Shown one piece after another: positions 24,272-38,349 of a stretch of 64,000 nucleotides of DNA. The stretch covers positions 62,001-126,000 of the forward strand of contig JBAMDO010000154.1 of assembly GCA_037074765.1 (NCBI GenBank), in the 5' to 3' direction. How positions within the stretch are numbered: the stretch's first letter is position 1; each line of letters starts with the position of its first letter. The notes beneath the pieces were generated by a model, which saw nothing but the letters and a program-made list of their open reading frames with translations, had not been told where the DNA came from and did no database searches. The position numbers and the translations under genes are program-made. Source of the stretch: Mansonella perstans (lineage: Eukaryota > Nematoda > Chromadorea > Rhabditida > Onchocercidae).

Positions 24272-27200
24272 TGTGATAGTTACCGATAACAAAATTGAAA
24301 AATGACAGTAATACTAGTGCCGGTGATGGTGTTGCTAGTAATGGCGGTAATGAGGAGCAGTAATGATAATGGTTTGAATGGTTCAAATGAATTGCAAAAT
24401 TTGTTCTGTGAAGTTCGTCGAACTGTTTTTTGTTGATAAATCAATAATTCTTTTTTTGATTGAAGCAAATAAAAGAAGGAAAAATTGAATTTGATTACTG
24501 AAAACCTAAATAGTTGTTCTTTCATAAGTTTTCATAAATGTAAATTTTATTGCTAAAAAATTTTTCATTTTTTTTTCAACAAATAAATTTCTCATCAACA
24601 AAAAAAAACCATTTTATTGCCTTTTTGTCGAAATTTGCAAATAAGAAAATATCAAAAGATTTTCACCTTCCAATGTATATTTTTCGATTTTGTATTTAGC
24701 CTATCAAAAAAAAAAAAAAAAAAATACTTTAATGCTTTGAATTATTTTAAAAACTTTCCATTTTTTCAAGTATTCTTAAAATTTCACCTTATTTCTGAAT
24801 ATCTTACTGTATGTTGAAATTTCCGCTTTCAATACATTACAGCGTTCAACACTTTGAAATGTTGTTTGTATGACAGAAACATCATGATATTATTACACGT
24901 TGAAATATCTGTGACATTTTACTTGTTGTCTCTCAGTCTTTTCTTTTGAGAAAATTTTTTGCAAGTAAAAAATATTAAATTTGCAGCAATATTCATCTTC
25001 TATTTTAAGTTTTTTTTTTACACAGAAATATTTGGTAGATATTAATGATTTTCTCATGTTAGAAAAAATGAAAATGATTGTCGTTAAATGAATTAGTGAC
25101 AGAAATGATTATTAGTTATTGTCATCTAAAAAGTGCTCTATTTCAGACATTTTACAAGAATGAGATATTTCCGTTTTCTGAAAATTGAATTTCAAATTAG
25201 TTGAAAATTATGTGATGATACGAATTTTCATCATTTCTCAACTTGTCCCATCTTATTCAATTTATTTTTATTTCATGATTTAAGTTCTCCGTTGCAGTGA
25301 CTGAAACTTTTTGAAATGTTGAAGTTTTCCATCTCGCAATTACTCAATTCATTCACTTTACGAATATAACTGCTTCTTTCCCACCGCAAAGATGGCCTTA
25401 ATCGGACAGGGATTTTTTCGCACTGCTAATTTGATACTGATATTTTTCTTCTTTTTTCCGCTTTATTACTAATCGAGCTGAATTTTTTCTAGTGAAATGA
25501 GAAATAGAATTTAGTGATGATTTTGTAAACTTATTGAGGAAATGATTGAATGCTATTAATTGAATAGTTGATGAAGAATTGATTATTTTACCAAATCTAT
25601 TAGCCATTTTTCTTTTTTTTAATTTAATTAATATAAAAAAAAAATCAGTACTCTATGTCTAATTCATTTATCTGAAAAATTTCGAATAATATTTAATGGG
25701 ATAAAAAAAAGTCAGCCAACAAATTACAAATTTTTTGTCCTTTTATTTCAGTAATAAACTTTCATATTTTAATTTACATTTTAATTAGGTGCATTAAAAG
25801 CGAAATTCAATTTAAATTTCAAATGAATGAGGAATGGTTCTAAGATGAGATGAATTTGATGCATGTACATATGATATCAAATTTTCGCAAATGGCTTAAT
25901 TTGACGGAGCATTTTTCAATAAAACATTCTTCCGTTCAAATAATACATATGCAACTAATAGATTCCTTTCATCCTGCTAATAAATTTCGATGGAATTACA
26001 AAATTTCCTTTTTGTCACTTTTTTCTCCTTTCTATCCATTCAAAAGTGTGTTTTGGTTGTAATTCTAATATTTATGTTCAAATTTTTGAAAATTTCATTT
26101 TCTTCGATAATTTTGTTTCAAAATTGTTATTTTTGTTCATTTGTGTTAGTAAAACATTTATTTCTAATTAAAGTAAGAAAGAAAAGTGTCGATCGATTAA
26201 TTCATATGGCAAAAGACGAAAGAGTTCTAATTTTCAATTGGTTCAATCTCTTTAATCCATTCATTTATTCATTTCAGTAAATTAAATTTCTCCCATTAAA
26301 TTTGTCTAGGATTTCATTTGCCAAGGAATGAATAAAAAATAATTTTATTTATTTTCTATTAAACTAATTTCTTCTGTCTCATTTTTTAAATTAATTTTGG
26401 ACATATAAGAAAGTAGTTGATTAAAATAGTAATGAATTAAAACAAATCATCATTGTTATTGCTATGGTTGTTACAACTGGAATTAAATGATACCAGTTAC
26501 AAGTGAATCATTTCATATATTTTGAATAGCTGTTGATTGAATTTGTTCATAAATTCTTCTATGCAAAATGACGAACCGTTTAATTTATTAACTTTTTTCT
26601 TTGATCTATTGATGATTATTTGATCTATCAATTGCTGTAATTTAAACTATTGATTTTCTATATCTCTGATCTATTAATTTGCTATTATTTTACCTATTGA
26701 TTTTCTGTCACTGAATTTGTCGTTTTATTCATCTGTTTGTTATCCTGCCGATTTTTTTTTTATATTTTGACCTATTTTTTTTTCTTGTTATTATTTGACC
26801 TATCTATTTATACTATTCACTTATTGAATTCATCATCAATTAATTTGAATATTTAATTACATTATACAATTATCTTTATCCTTTTTTATAATTTATTTAT
26901 TCATTGTTACCATTTTAATACCTTTCGACAAAATTTTTACTGACGAACTTTTGCTAAAGTAAGAAGTAATTGAATACAAAATAAGTTTACAATATAATAA
27001 TAAATTCATATGCATTTATACACTAGTCATTAACTCTTTTTTTTTCATTAATTCAATTTTTTCTTTCTTTCTTTTCTTTCCAGTTAAATGGTAAATGTTT
27101 AAGTATTATTAATTAATGCATAAATTCATAACTCAGTATATCAGTCATAAAATGTCGCCAATATTATTTGTTGTAAATATTTTCTTTCACAAAAGCTATA

Positions 27201-27591
27201 AGTATTTTCTTTCCAATATTATTTTTTTCTTCACTTTTCTTATTACTTTCACAAAAATGTTGCATTCAATAAAAAGTAATTTAATTTGTTTATATGAAAC
27301 AGAGTTCTTCTTGTCTTTTTTTAGGGAAATAAATTTTAATTTCAATCTTTTAATGCGAAAATGAATTTTAACTTGGCTTGAGCCATTTACTTTGTACTAG
27401 ACGATATGAAAATTTTTTTGTACAGCGTTTTTCTAACATATACATATTGGAATTATGGAGAGATATTTTATTTAATTTTAACCTTATCAGAAATATTTTT
27501 GTAATTTGATTGTAGAAATGCGTATATAATTTAATAAGATATACATTTTCATGGGTAATTTGAATAGCAATGTTAGTAGCTGTACATATAC

Positions 27592-27666
27592 ATGCTTATT
27601 ATTGTTAGTAATTACTTATTATTACTACCTATTATTGCTTATTACTTATTATTGCTTATTATTAGC
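27592..27666. repeat. TTATTATTGC/TTATTACTTA tandem repeat
   Basis: Several imperfect copies of a 10-17 bp TTATTA-rich unit. The Leu/Ile-rich open frame across it is a by-product. Confidence 0.7.
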
Positions 27667-29781
27667 TTAATATTTAAAAGCTTTGTGAATTGCTATTTAA
27701 AAATTATAAAATTTAAATGGGAAGATTTGAATGAAACATATAAAAGTGTATTTGCCTCCTTTAAAACTTTTTTGCTTCACATTTGTAGATGAACAACAGA
27801 AGCAAAAAGTGTTTTCATCTTCTTCTAATAAATTTAAATTAAAATAATTTTTTAAGTGACTTATTTACGTTTTCATGCCATTGAGAAATTTTTTCGTCCT
27901 ATTTTTTATACGCATATAGAAATTTTGCATGCAATTTAAAGGAAGCAAATGGAAAAATAACAAAGTCCAAATCACCGGATTATTTTCACCTGCCTCCGAG
28001 AAAACACGGGGTATATATAAGAGGGAATCAAACAAGAGAGAAGAGAAAGAGAAGTTAGATTTCCTATCGATGAATGCTTCCATCAATTTCAAATTTTCAG
28101 TAGCATTTATAAACTTTTGAAATTGGTTTTTTTATGGCAAATTTAATATTTCAGGATATTTTAGACTTTTTCCGTTTTAGCCTTCTTTTCTTTTTTTGTT
28201 TCAATATATTATTAATTTTAAAGATTTTCAACAATATCATAATTTTGAATGTTTTCGCTTTTCGATCCTTGTGATTAATTAAAATTTAATTAATTGGAAT
28301 ATCATTAATAAATTCGTAAGCAATAATATCTCAATTTATTTGTTTATGAATTTCCCTTCGCTTATCGTTTTCCCTTATTGTTTCATTTATTGACGAATTT
28401 TGTTTGTTTGATTTTGTCAAAATTTAATTTTGTTGCTGTTGTAATTTATAGTTCAATAAATAGTGGTAATAATATCTTATAGGTATTTATATATATTGGA
28501 TTAACAAGAGCTCCTTAATGTTTCATATGCAAGTAAGAATTAAATGCTTTTGAATTTGTTTATTAATTCTAACTTGAAAGTTTTATTTCTTATGAATTCA
28601 ATAACTGTTATTTTATGTTTACTACACTAATTGTAAAATTAATACGATTGTAATATTAATTCTTAAATCTTTCTTAAATCCTTTGTCACTAAGCCTTAAT
28701 TTTGAAAACAATTAATTCAGGCTTATAGGCTTGATTCATTTGCTAAGTGATATGAAAGCATGAAGTGAGACTGAATATTATATGTGAAAATGACTTTTAC
28801 CCTCTCCTCCTCATTAATAATCAATAGTGGCTCCTATAATTTTCTCAATTATTAGAAATCAAAATGAGTAATACAAAAAAACCAAAAAAAAAAATTTCAA
28901 AAATTTTGGAAATTTTAAATTTGATGTTGTGTAATTATCTTTTTTGACTTCCTATCATTAACACATGAAGTAAAGCAGTCTGTGCCACATGTGTTAAAAA
29001 ATATTTTTTCAAATTTCATCCAGCGATAACGAACTGTTTATGTTTTCCTGCAGATGTTTTCATATTTCCTTCCCAAAAACTTATTCTTGAAGAAAATCTG
29101 AAAATCTCTGGACTGCCTAGATGAAATGATTTATTACTTTTTTATTATAAAAAATGTTTGAGAGTTTGGCGAAAGCTTTTTTTTTTAACTTTTTAAAATG
29201 AATTCATCCACTGCAGTTATTTTATTTTTTCTTTTTTTTTGTTTTTTTCCTCTCAGATGATCAGAGAATAACTTTCTTAAAATTTCTTTGAAAAGTTTTT
29301 TTTGAAAAAATCATATCATGACGATTCGCTTATTGCTGTATTTGTTTGTTTGTTTTCTATTTTTTCTGCTCTTTTTTCCTCGCCAATTAATTGTTCATAA
29401 TGAATGATAGCAACGATACTTCACTTTGATTTATTTTTTCTCGTCAAAGGTGAAATCAATTAAAATATGTTAATTAATTAATATCCTTGCTTTGACAAGG
29501 CATTCGACGGCAACCGCTGACCCTGTATTGATATATTACTTCTAGAAAAGTTATGCTCAAAAATACCAATAAATTGCCATTTTCTAATGGATTATTAGCA
29601 TTTGTGTAAAAAACAATTATCGCGTCGAATCCCGTTATTTTAACGATTTTTTTTAGAAAAAAAAGAAAAACATTTATTTTCTGTAAAATATTATTCTTTT
29701 GAACAAAATTTCCAAGCATTTTTTAAAATTTCTATAAAAGATTTTTGAAAAAAGAATTTTTTGAAAATTGTTTGCTTTAAG

Positions 29782-32700
29782 GAAAATTCGCCCAATTTGA
29801 TGCGACTTAACAGCAATAGCCCCAGTTCAGCATCGGTTGCTTCACGTCTCTATACGAACGGTACTCGTGGATCACGACGTGCTAGCTTTGGGAGTGAACC
29901 GGAACAAATGAGTTTTAGCGACAATGAAACATCCATTCATGAGTTGAACGAAATTTATAATCAGGTTTGTTCCGATTCGCTTTTTTTCTGTGATTCCAGA
30001 AAACAGTTTGACAGATTTTTAATAATTTGATTAAAAGTTGTTAATTTAATAGAAACATAGTTTTAATGATGGCAATAATAATATATACAAACACTGATAA
30101 TTATGGTTATTTCTGATATTTCGTTTGCTGCTTAATATTATTTGATAAATGATTTGAGTATTTAAATATTTAGTTTTGTACAAATTAATAAAACAAACTT
30201 TTGAAAATGATCGAAATGAGTGAATTACTGATATTTGTGAAAAGAAAAGGACATTTATTTCAAGTAAACCAAAAGTTAACACATGTAAAATAACAAATCT
30301 TTTATCGCGGATAGTCAAGTTGTTTAATATTACACTTTAAACTTGTTCTCATATCACAAAGAACATTTTCCAAACAAAAATACTAGTGCAATTCATATCA
30401 AGGTATTCAAATCTACATTTCTTACATTGTAGGAAAATTTCTGAATACTTCAGAAAGCACTGCATCACACACACATACGCATACATACATGCACACATAC
30501 ATATATACGTACATATACACATACACGCATACACACACACATACATACACACACATACAGAAATACATACATTCATACTTCCTTCTTTGCATGATATTCT
30601 ATTATTATTATCACTTATTATCACTATAGGGACATAATCATGCAAATCAATCTCATCGTAATATTTTCACACTTTATTAATCAATTTTATCGAGCAATAA
30701 TCAGTATGACAATTCTCATCATAATTATTTATCGCTCACTTCCGTATCTATTTTTATTGTAATTGGCGTTAATTAATTATCCCGAACTTTATTGTTTTGC
30801 TCATTTTCTTATTCGCTTAGAATTACGATAATCTATACGTACAAAATTTTTTTAAATACATCCATTTTATATCAGATAAAGTAAGCAACAAAGAATATTT
30901 AATAACTGATTAGATAAATCTGTTAATGAGTCATAGTTATATTTTCGTTTTTTTTTTTTATTTTCTACGATATTTGGTCGCAGCTCCAAATAAATTGTTT
31001 CTCGTTCCCATTTTTTTAAAATGTGAAAGTTCATTTATAGGATTTGACAAATTGCGCTAAAGAAATTTCATTTTTTCCATTGCTTATATAAAAATGAAAA
31101 AACAAACTGAACAGAACTGTTAGCTTTTTTCCTTTCTGTTTAATTTGTATTAAGACTGTGTGAGAGAATGTTAGTACACACACATACACATATATCCACA
31201 TATATGTATATATAAAAGATATATGTATTAAAGGAATAATACGAATTAGGTATTTCATCAATTTCTAATTACCATCACATTTTTTCCATTTGAACAGCTC
31301 AAATTAAAGTCATTCAGAAGTATTTTCTCGGAATTTTTTTTTAATTTTCATATTTTTTAACCAGTCGGCAATAATTATTAATTCTATAAAATCATTAGAT
31401 ATAAAAAGATAAATGACTTAAAGAAATAAATGAGGTAGTTCATCGATTTTCAATTACATCTAAGAGCAGTGATATCCTTAATAGGTGAGAAAATTTAGAT
31501 GAGCATTTTGCTATTCCTAATTAACGGCAAAGCTTAAATGGCCAATGATATTCCCAAGTTGTTTTTCAACTTTTCCAAGATTACAGGAGCTTTTCAACAA
31601 ACAGCATTAATGATTTCCGTAAAATTAGAACTTTTCATTGGTTAGAAAGGCCTATTGAGATGACATAAACAAATAGTAAAAGAAAGAAAAAAGTGAAAGA
31701 ATTCATAAATTTTTTTTTGCAAGTTTCAATATTTATCAGTCATATGGACAATGTTAATTTCTAAGTTTTGTAAATAAAAATTTTCAATTTCAAGAAAAAT
31801 TTTTGTTACACATTATATGTTTTTTTCCTTTCTCTTTCTCTTTCTCTCTTTTTCTCTTTTCTCTTCTACATTTCTCTTATATTTACGGCTAATTATTATT
31901 ATGTAGTACAAATTAGAAGAATTTTGCACAATAGAAATTCTTCAGTAAAAAATTAAGCAATTAATAATTATATTTTACTGTGAAAGTAGATAAATGGAAA
32001 TTTTTATTTTAATAAAATCACAGCAACTATCTTTCCATTATTAATAAGTAAGGTATCATCACTTTAAAATTTTTTATTTCAGAATTTTCATATTGTTCAG
32101 TATTGGAAGAAGATTTATTTTCTTTTTTAAAAAAATAATATTAGATGAAACGACCAGTAAAAGATTTCGTTGACAAAGTAATTGACAATAACATGAATAG
32201 GTAAAGTTCTGCACTGATTACTTATCTTTGTCGATCTTCTCTCAAATATACCAAATTTCTTAGTTATCATTACTTTGATAAAAGTTGACAACTCTTCTAA
32301 TCATCAGTACTTTCAATCAAAGTTAACAAATTTCATTTCTTTTAGATATCATCTCTTTCCAAGAAAGTTAACGATTTAGAAGAAGAACGGATGAGTTCAA
32401 GTGAAGAAAAGGCACGATTACGAGCTGATAATGCTGTCCTTACCGAACGTATCCATATCTTGGAAGAGCAATTACAGGCTGCTGAACAAAGGTTTCTATC
32501 ACTTTGATTTGATGATTTCACTGTTAATATAATTATTATTAACAGTATTGTAATATGATAAATATATTTGTTGCGTTTTTACACGTTTAAGGTGAAACTT
32601 TAGAATAAAATAATTGAAATGAAAAAAAAATTATATTTAAAAAAAATGGGACGAAAAAAAGTTTTTAAAATTTCAATTATTGTTTTAATTTTCTTTAAGA

Positions 32701-35427
32701 TCTTATTCCCTTCTCATTTTTGATTTTTTTTCAATATTTTATTTATTTTAATCCCTATTCAATTTAAAAAATTTCTTTTTTACACACACTCTCTCTCTTT
32801 CGCTTTCTTTATGGATAAATAACATTTTTAACGAATCAAAAAATGGACAAACGAAAAATCGTTGTCGAATGCCTAATTTAAAACTTTAACACGAACATTT
32901 TAAACAATGCAAAAATGTCTAATTTTTTTGAATTCATTAAAAATATGAAAAAATGATGAGTTTTAAATATTCATTCTTTAAATTAAAAAAGATGTAATTA
33001 AATTAAAACATTTAAAAACATTTAATCATTCTTTAAATTGAAAACATTATTCATTCTTTAAATTAAAAAAACATTTAATTTTTTTTGATTCCTATTTTCA
33101 TTTCAAATTCCATCATTTCATTTCGTTTTCTTTTTTCAATCAAAAATTTCAACATTTATTCTTTGTTATCTGTAAAAACTGCGGAATAAGAGAAAACGAA
33201 AGAACTACTGATAAGATGCGTTTGTTTTTTCCATTCGAATTTTCTATTATAGTTTGAAAAAACTCTTTAGAATTTTTGATGGAACTTAACAATTTTTGAC
33301 ATATTATGTTAATAGATGGAAGGAGAAATTAATCGAAGAAAAAAGTCGAAATCGTGATATTATATCAAGGATGGAACGTGAAAAACAATTGGAAATAGAA
33401 AGCGCCGCTTTAAAATATCAGGTTTTCTGGTCCTTTTTTTGTAAAGATTTCAAAATTTTTTAAAATTGAAAAATTATTATTGTACCAAGTAATTGAAAAA
33501 TATTGTCTTTTTTTTGGAAGCGAAAGTAAGTGAGGAAATCTTAAAAGCAAAAATATTAGCTTAATTATTCTCCTCAGATAAATTATTGTTAATTCTTAAA
33601 TTATTAATAAAAATAATATAAGTAAATAAATATTAAACTAATTTTTTTCATGCATTAAATTCTTGATTTATTTAAATATTATTTGTCTTTTACTTTTGAA
33701 CTACGCAAATTTTGCGTTTAATGTTTACGTTTTGGTTACGTGAGTATCATTTACGTAGCAAATCTATAATGAAGGTAAACTTCTAGCAAATGTTAAGAAA
33801 GTAAAATGGTGATAGCTTTTGTAAGTGTTAAAAAATGAAGTGGGGATAATTTTAACAGTTACTTGGAAAGTGAAGTAATGATAATTTACTTTTGAAAAAA
33901 GTAAAAAAAGAAAGTGAAGTATTGTCAATTAAATTTCAACAGATGCTGGAAAAAGACTGCTCTGGCATGAGGAAAGAGAGGGATAAAATGCAGAATGATA
34001 TGCTTCATTTACAACTTAATCTTGAAAATACAAAAGATCAATTAATGGAAGCTAATACAATGTGTGAAACATTAGGAGAAGCGCGACTTAAAATCGAAAG
34101 AGAGTTCAGAAGGTCAGCCATTAACAATTTACTAATTTAACTGATCTGTCGGATGTATTATGCATTGATTTTAACAAAACAGTCACAGATAGAGCATATT
34201 TTATCGCTAAATTAATTGTTATCAATTGAAAATTTTCTGATTTCGAAATTTTTTACATTAAAAAAATGAAAGCAAAATTTGCACAAATTTACAAATAATT
34301 GCTTAGAATTACTCAATTTTTGCAATATGTATTTATAAATATGAGAAAAAGAACAAAAAAGCAATGTGAGTAAGAAATTAAAGCGATAAATGAAAAAACT
34401 GCTGAAAATAATTCGAATTCAAACTATTAGCATTGATTTTTGCTTATTTAGTATTTTCAACATCGTATTATTTAATTACAGGTTTCGAGAAGAAGCGCAA
34501 TTGGACATTGATAGTAGTTCAGAATTGGTGGAAGAACTTTCGCGACAGACGGATGAATTAAGACGACAGAAAAATGAAGCTTTGCCAAGAAAATCAGTTA
34601 CTGAACAGGTAAATATGAAATTTTCACCATAATTAATCTTATTATTATTCCTTTTTTCATTTTCTGGAAATGTATCATTTCACTGCAATAAACTAATGAA
34701 TTCAGCATTACTTAATAACTGATAATATTGTATTTCACTTTTTATTTTCTATTCCTTCAAACTACTTTCTTCTTGTGCCCTATTTAAATTATTCATTCAT
34801 ATAATTGTTTAGACAATTAATAAATCGAATTATTCGTATTTCAAGTAATGCAAACTTTTTGATTAATCGTAGACATCAATTTGAATATTTCCAGTTATAA
34901 ATTTAAAAAATCTCAGTCATCATTTTAAAAGTTTTCGTAAAATATTTTTTAATTTTGTCAACAATAAAAATACTTTTTTTTTGTTTTTTTTTCAGATAGT
35001 ATCATTGGAAAATGAAATAAATCGATACCGAAAAGAAAATAAAGAGTTAAAACGGCAAAATGAGGATTTGCAAGCTCGATTGATTCATGATTCTATTGAA
35101 GCTGGTCAAAATTTACTTAAAAATTTTGATGATGATCCAAAGCCATCATTAGCTGAAGAATTAAGTGGCAAAGATTCCACTGAGGTTATCATTCTCGTTT
35201 TTTTAAATTCTTTTTGAAACACTTAAGTAAAGTTTAATGAAAAATCCGCAAATAAATATTTAATTATTTATATAATTTAGCTAATGAATGCGTTAAAAGA
35301 GCAAGAAATATGTAACCAAAAATTACGAAATTATATCAATGGTATTTTAATGCGAGTTATTGAATTACATCCGGAAATCTTGGAAATTAAAGAGAAAGAT
35401 GAAAAGGAATCATCAGAGAGCAGTTGA
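29782..35427 (+). CDS. Rab11 family-interacting protein 3/4-like (Nuf-like) coiled-coil effector, 5' end uncertain
   Basis: Seven exons join in phase: 29782-29964, 32346-32491, 33316-33421, 33943-34112, 34482-34608, 34996-35184, 35281-35427 (TGA), giving 355 residues. Residues 1-60 are Ser/Asn-rich and end [11 protein letters not shown]. Residues 62-300 are long heptad-type coiled coil (for example [19 protein letters not shown]). The last exon, residues 308-355, reads [20 protein letters not shown], which fits the Rab11-binding domain consensus of the family (Y-I-[DN]-x-[IL]-L-x-R-[IV]-[IM]-E..P-x-[IL]-L). Family knowledge: class II FIPs (FIP3/4, fly Nuf) bind Rab11 and Arf6, and link recycling endosomes to dynein and to the cleavage furrow. 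FIP3 and FIP4 carry EF hands upstream; none are seen here. The first exon starts at an acceptor in phase 0, so upstream exons may exist. Otherwise Met8 (29803) could be the start. The frame stays open after the stop (next entry). Confidence 0.8.
30465..30578. repeat. CACATA-type microsatellite in an intron
   Basis: Interrupted (CA)n/(CATA)n within the first visible intron of the Rab11-FIP gene. Open frames on both strands here are artefacts. Confidence 0.85.
32967..33078. repeat. ATTCATTCTTTAAATT repeats in an intron
   Basis: Three copies of a TCATTCTTTAAATT core, two with an A-rich ACATTTAA spacer, in the intron between the second and third visible Rab11-FIP exons. No function is seen. Confidence 0.65.
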
Positions 35428-35970
35428 CAATTTCTGGATCAGGTATTCTCATTTTCTCACTTATTCTTGAATATTTGATGAAAAGAACAAAAAATAAAAT
35501 TGAATTACAAATTTATTGTTGTGATAAATTTTGGAATTGAATAGAAATTAAGTTTATGTGAAATTCTAACGAAATTGAATACATTTTGAGATATAAATGC
35601 TTTGATTGTTTTTTTAAATATACATGTTTTTTTTCCTCTCATTTCATTTGTGTTGTTCAAGAATTGTTAATTCGAAGTCAAATAAATAATGATAAATCAT
35701 AATTATTCACTAATCTTATTAACTAATCTTAGATTTATTTAAACAAAAAAGTTCAATTTATTAAAATTATAGGAGCAATGTACCTCAACATCATTAGCTA
35801 ATGCAGATTTTGCCTTCCAACAGCAACATCCGAGATTATCATTTGACAGATCAACGCCTAATACATCACATTTTGCGTCAAAAAACGACTTCAAAACAAA
35901 GCTTTACAATTACTGGTCCACGGATTGGAATATTTTTCGATTAACTTCCCGCAACCATAATATTGCTTGA
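35425..35970 (+). other. In-frame continuation of the Rab11-FIP gene beyond its TGA stop
   Basis: After the TGA at 35425-35427 the same frame reads QFLDQ and meets a GT donor at 35443 in phase 0. An acceptor at 35771-35772 (TTATAG) opens an exon, 35773-35970, that stays open in the same phase for 65 codons and ends in TGA. The predicted tail (for example FQQQHPRLSFDRSTPNTSHF) has ordinary protein composition, unlike random AT-rich frames. An AATAAA at 36054 fits this being the last exon. It could be a translated extension by readthrough (stop context TGA CAA), a C-terminal exon reached by unseen splicing, or a spliced 3' UTR that happens to be open. The stop-terminated form already ends like other FIPs. 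Confidence 0.5.
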
Positions 35971-36053
35971 TTAATTGATTATCAAAGCAATCTATTGTCT
36001 AGGATGAAGTTAAGAGAACTATATGTATCGAAACAAGTTTTCCAAAAATTCCA

Positions 36054-36059
36054 AATAAA
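36054..36059 (+). terminator. Polyadenylation signal AATAAA, Rab11-FIP gene
   Basis: AATAAA lies about 84 bases after the TGA of the last open exon. It is the first such signal on this strand after the gene, so it is a probable 3' end signal. The motif is common by chance in such AT-rich DNA. Confidence 0.45.
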
Positions 36060-38349
36060 AGTTCTTTAAATTTGAAATACTTTCCTTATTGGGTTAAAAT
36101 ATATTTCAAAAAAATTAATGTTCTTACTACAATATGAAAAGATGACATTATTGATTGACTGCAGTATTGATCGAATTAAATTAAGTAACATTGCTTCTGA
36201 TCGATGTTCCATAATTTGTATTTGTCATTTTTCTTTTTTTTTATAAATATTTGTTTGTTCCTCTTGTTTGTGTATTTTGTTTAATTAGACATCTTTTGCT
36301 TATTTTGTTTTCTTTAAATTTTAAAATTTGTATTAAGCTAATTAATGAGCTAAAAATATTTCAAGTTGTAATTTTATTCCTCATTTTTCATTGGCCATTT
36401 CTTTCATTCCTTTAATTCGGTTAGCTTTAAGTTTTTGTAAATATTTTACAAAAGGAATTTCTTCAAAATTTTTTTTCATTTTAAACTACGAAAAATAACT
36501 GTACCTAAAATACAATTGGAATATTTTTTTATTTTTTCCGTTAACAACTCCAAGATCAGGATTTCTTTCATACTTTTTTTGGAAAATTTGTCAAATTTGA
36601 AATTCAAATGATTAGAAATCTTCAAAATGAGATATTTCTTTTCTTTTCAAAGCATTTTTAATTACTTTTACATTCTAAACTCACAAATGTGATTTTATTG
36701 CATTTGAAAACAAAGAAAAAAAAAAACAAAGTTGATCGGGTGTTTTTTTTCACTACTGCGATTTTCTTTCTTGCTTTTCAATGAAAAATAGATTGCTTAA
36801 CAAATGTATCTTTCTTTTTCTCTTTCTCGCTCTTTTTATGTTATTTATATTTATTAGAATTGTGGAAAAATTTTCGTGCACCGTTTTAAGGTTCAATTAT
36901 TCAAAATTTCTTACAGTCACTTATTATCACAACTTGGTCATGACTATCAAATCATGCCATAATAAAAATCTTTTCCAAAATCTGTAGAATTATATTTGAA
37001 TTAACACTGAATAGTTTGTATAATAGCAGTATTCCAGTTTATATTACTTAAAACTACTCCAGATATACGGAATTTAATTAAAAACATTACCATTTCACAG
37101 GAAATTTATCATACTAAAGCAGAAAACATATTTGGCTCAATCTTTGCTTTCGTTTAAATTCATAAAATTAGAGTAGTATTTAACTGAATGTTTTTGTGTT
37201 CAAATAATTAGAATTTTTTTAAATTCATTACCGTTTTAATGGCAGAACATATAACAATGTTGCGAAATTAATTTTGTAATAGCAAGCAAGGATCATTAAT
37301 TAATGACTGAAAATTCAAATCTATGAATTCTTCCAATATATTGTTAAAATCCGAGCACACGAGTTTATCTTTAAGAGTCATTATGAAATTTAACATTTGA
37401 AGTTACCATGAAATCTTTAAAACTTTCTTATGAACACCAATTTTTATATTCATTTGGCCATTTAAATTAGTGCTGTAATTTACATTTGTCTTTTCAATTG
37501 GTTTTAGATTTGACTTTTCAACTTTATTAAAAATCGACATATTTTTAAGTGGGTTTTTGAAATTTTATCATATCAAAGAAAATATCATCAAAGTAATGAA
37601 TCAGTGCGAAATTTGTGTGAAAAATTATTTTTTTGAATTCTATTTTTGTCGACAGAAAGTAAAAAAAAAATAGATTATATTTTTCATGAAAAAATGCATA
37701 ACTCTGCGATGCAGCTGAAATCTCGGTCCAAGACTTGTCATGCACATTGTCATTTGTCGGTGCCAGAAGCGCTTTCCAATCCCGAGATTGTTGCATATTG
37801 TCATTTATTTGCTAGTGAGCACAACTAACCAAACAAAAACTAATTTGTTTATAAGACTCATACCAGCATCTATTTAACCAAATTTCCAAATTATTAATAA
37901 GTTTATCAGTTCAAATTTTGCATATTAAGCAAACAGTTCATTTATCATAGTTAATATTAAGTAAAAGCAGCATTTAATAAACAATTGTTTAAATCAAATA
38001 AAACAAAATAAGTTTAAAAGTTAGTGATAAATTTGATGAATATTTAACATTAATGGGATGATATTGATAATCTTTATTTTTTTAAATTTAAAAAATTAGA
38101 AAAAAAGTAAAAATATGAATAAGAAGTAGTGATTTTAAAAATCATGAAACTTTTTTCTTTTATTTCCGAAAATTTACAGTAGAAAATGCTGTCAGTGATA
38201 GAAGAGATCGTATACATAATGATACTGAACTGTATTAAAATTAGGCAACTACTTTGCATGAAAGATGGACATCGGTAGTTTTAATTATGATATTTACGAG
38301 CAATTAATTATATTAAAATTTTGCTCATTTCACTCACACAATAAATTTA
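36060..38349. other. Intergenic, with one GC-richer island
   Basis: Mostly AT-rich with no gene supported. At 37690-37830 there is a GC-richer island open on both strands. The + strand reads KTCHAHCHLSVPEALSNPEI and ends TAA at 37828; the minus strand reads DWKALLAPTNDNVHDKSWTE. Neither links to a neighbour in phase. It could be an isolated exon, a gene relic or a chance island. Confidence 0.4.

Noticed and set aside
24150..24386. Minus frame with Asp and Met runs
   Set aside because: Product of an ATC/ATT trinucleotide repeat.
25398..25607. Minus frame starting MANRFGKIINSSSTIQ
   Set aside because: It has an ATG and is Ser/Asn/Lys-rich, but no domain, no partner exon and no clear GC rise; not enough to call a gene.
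25850..27364. Several hydrophobic + frames of 70-96 codons resembling membrane proteins
   Set aside because: Phe/Ile/Leu bias comes from T-rich sequence. There is no charge pattern or splice structure to support transmembrane genes.
27929..28120. Possible 5' exon of the Rab11-FIP gene (KVQITGLFSPASEKTRG)
   Set aside because: The only donor leaves one base over, while the exon at 29782 starts in phase 0, so they cannot join.
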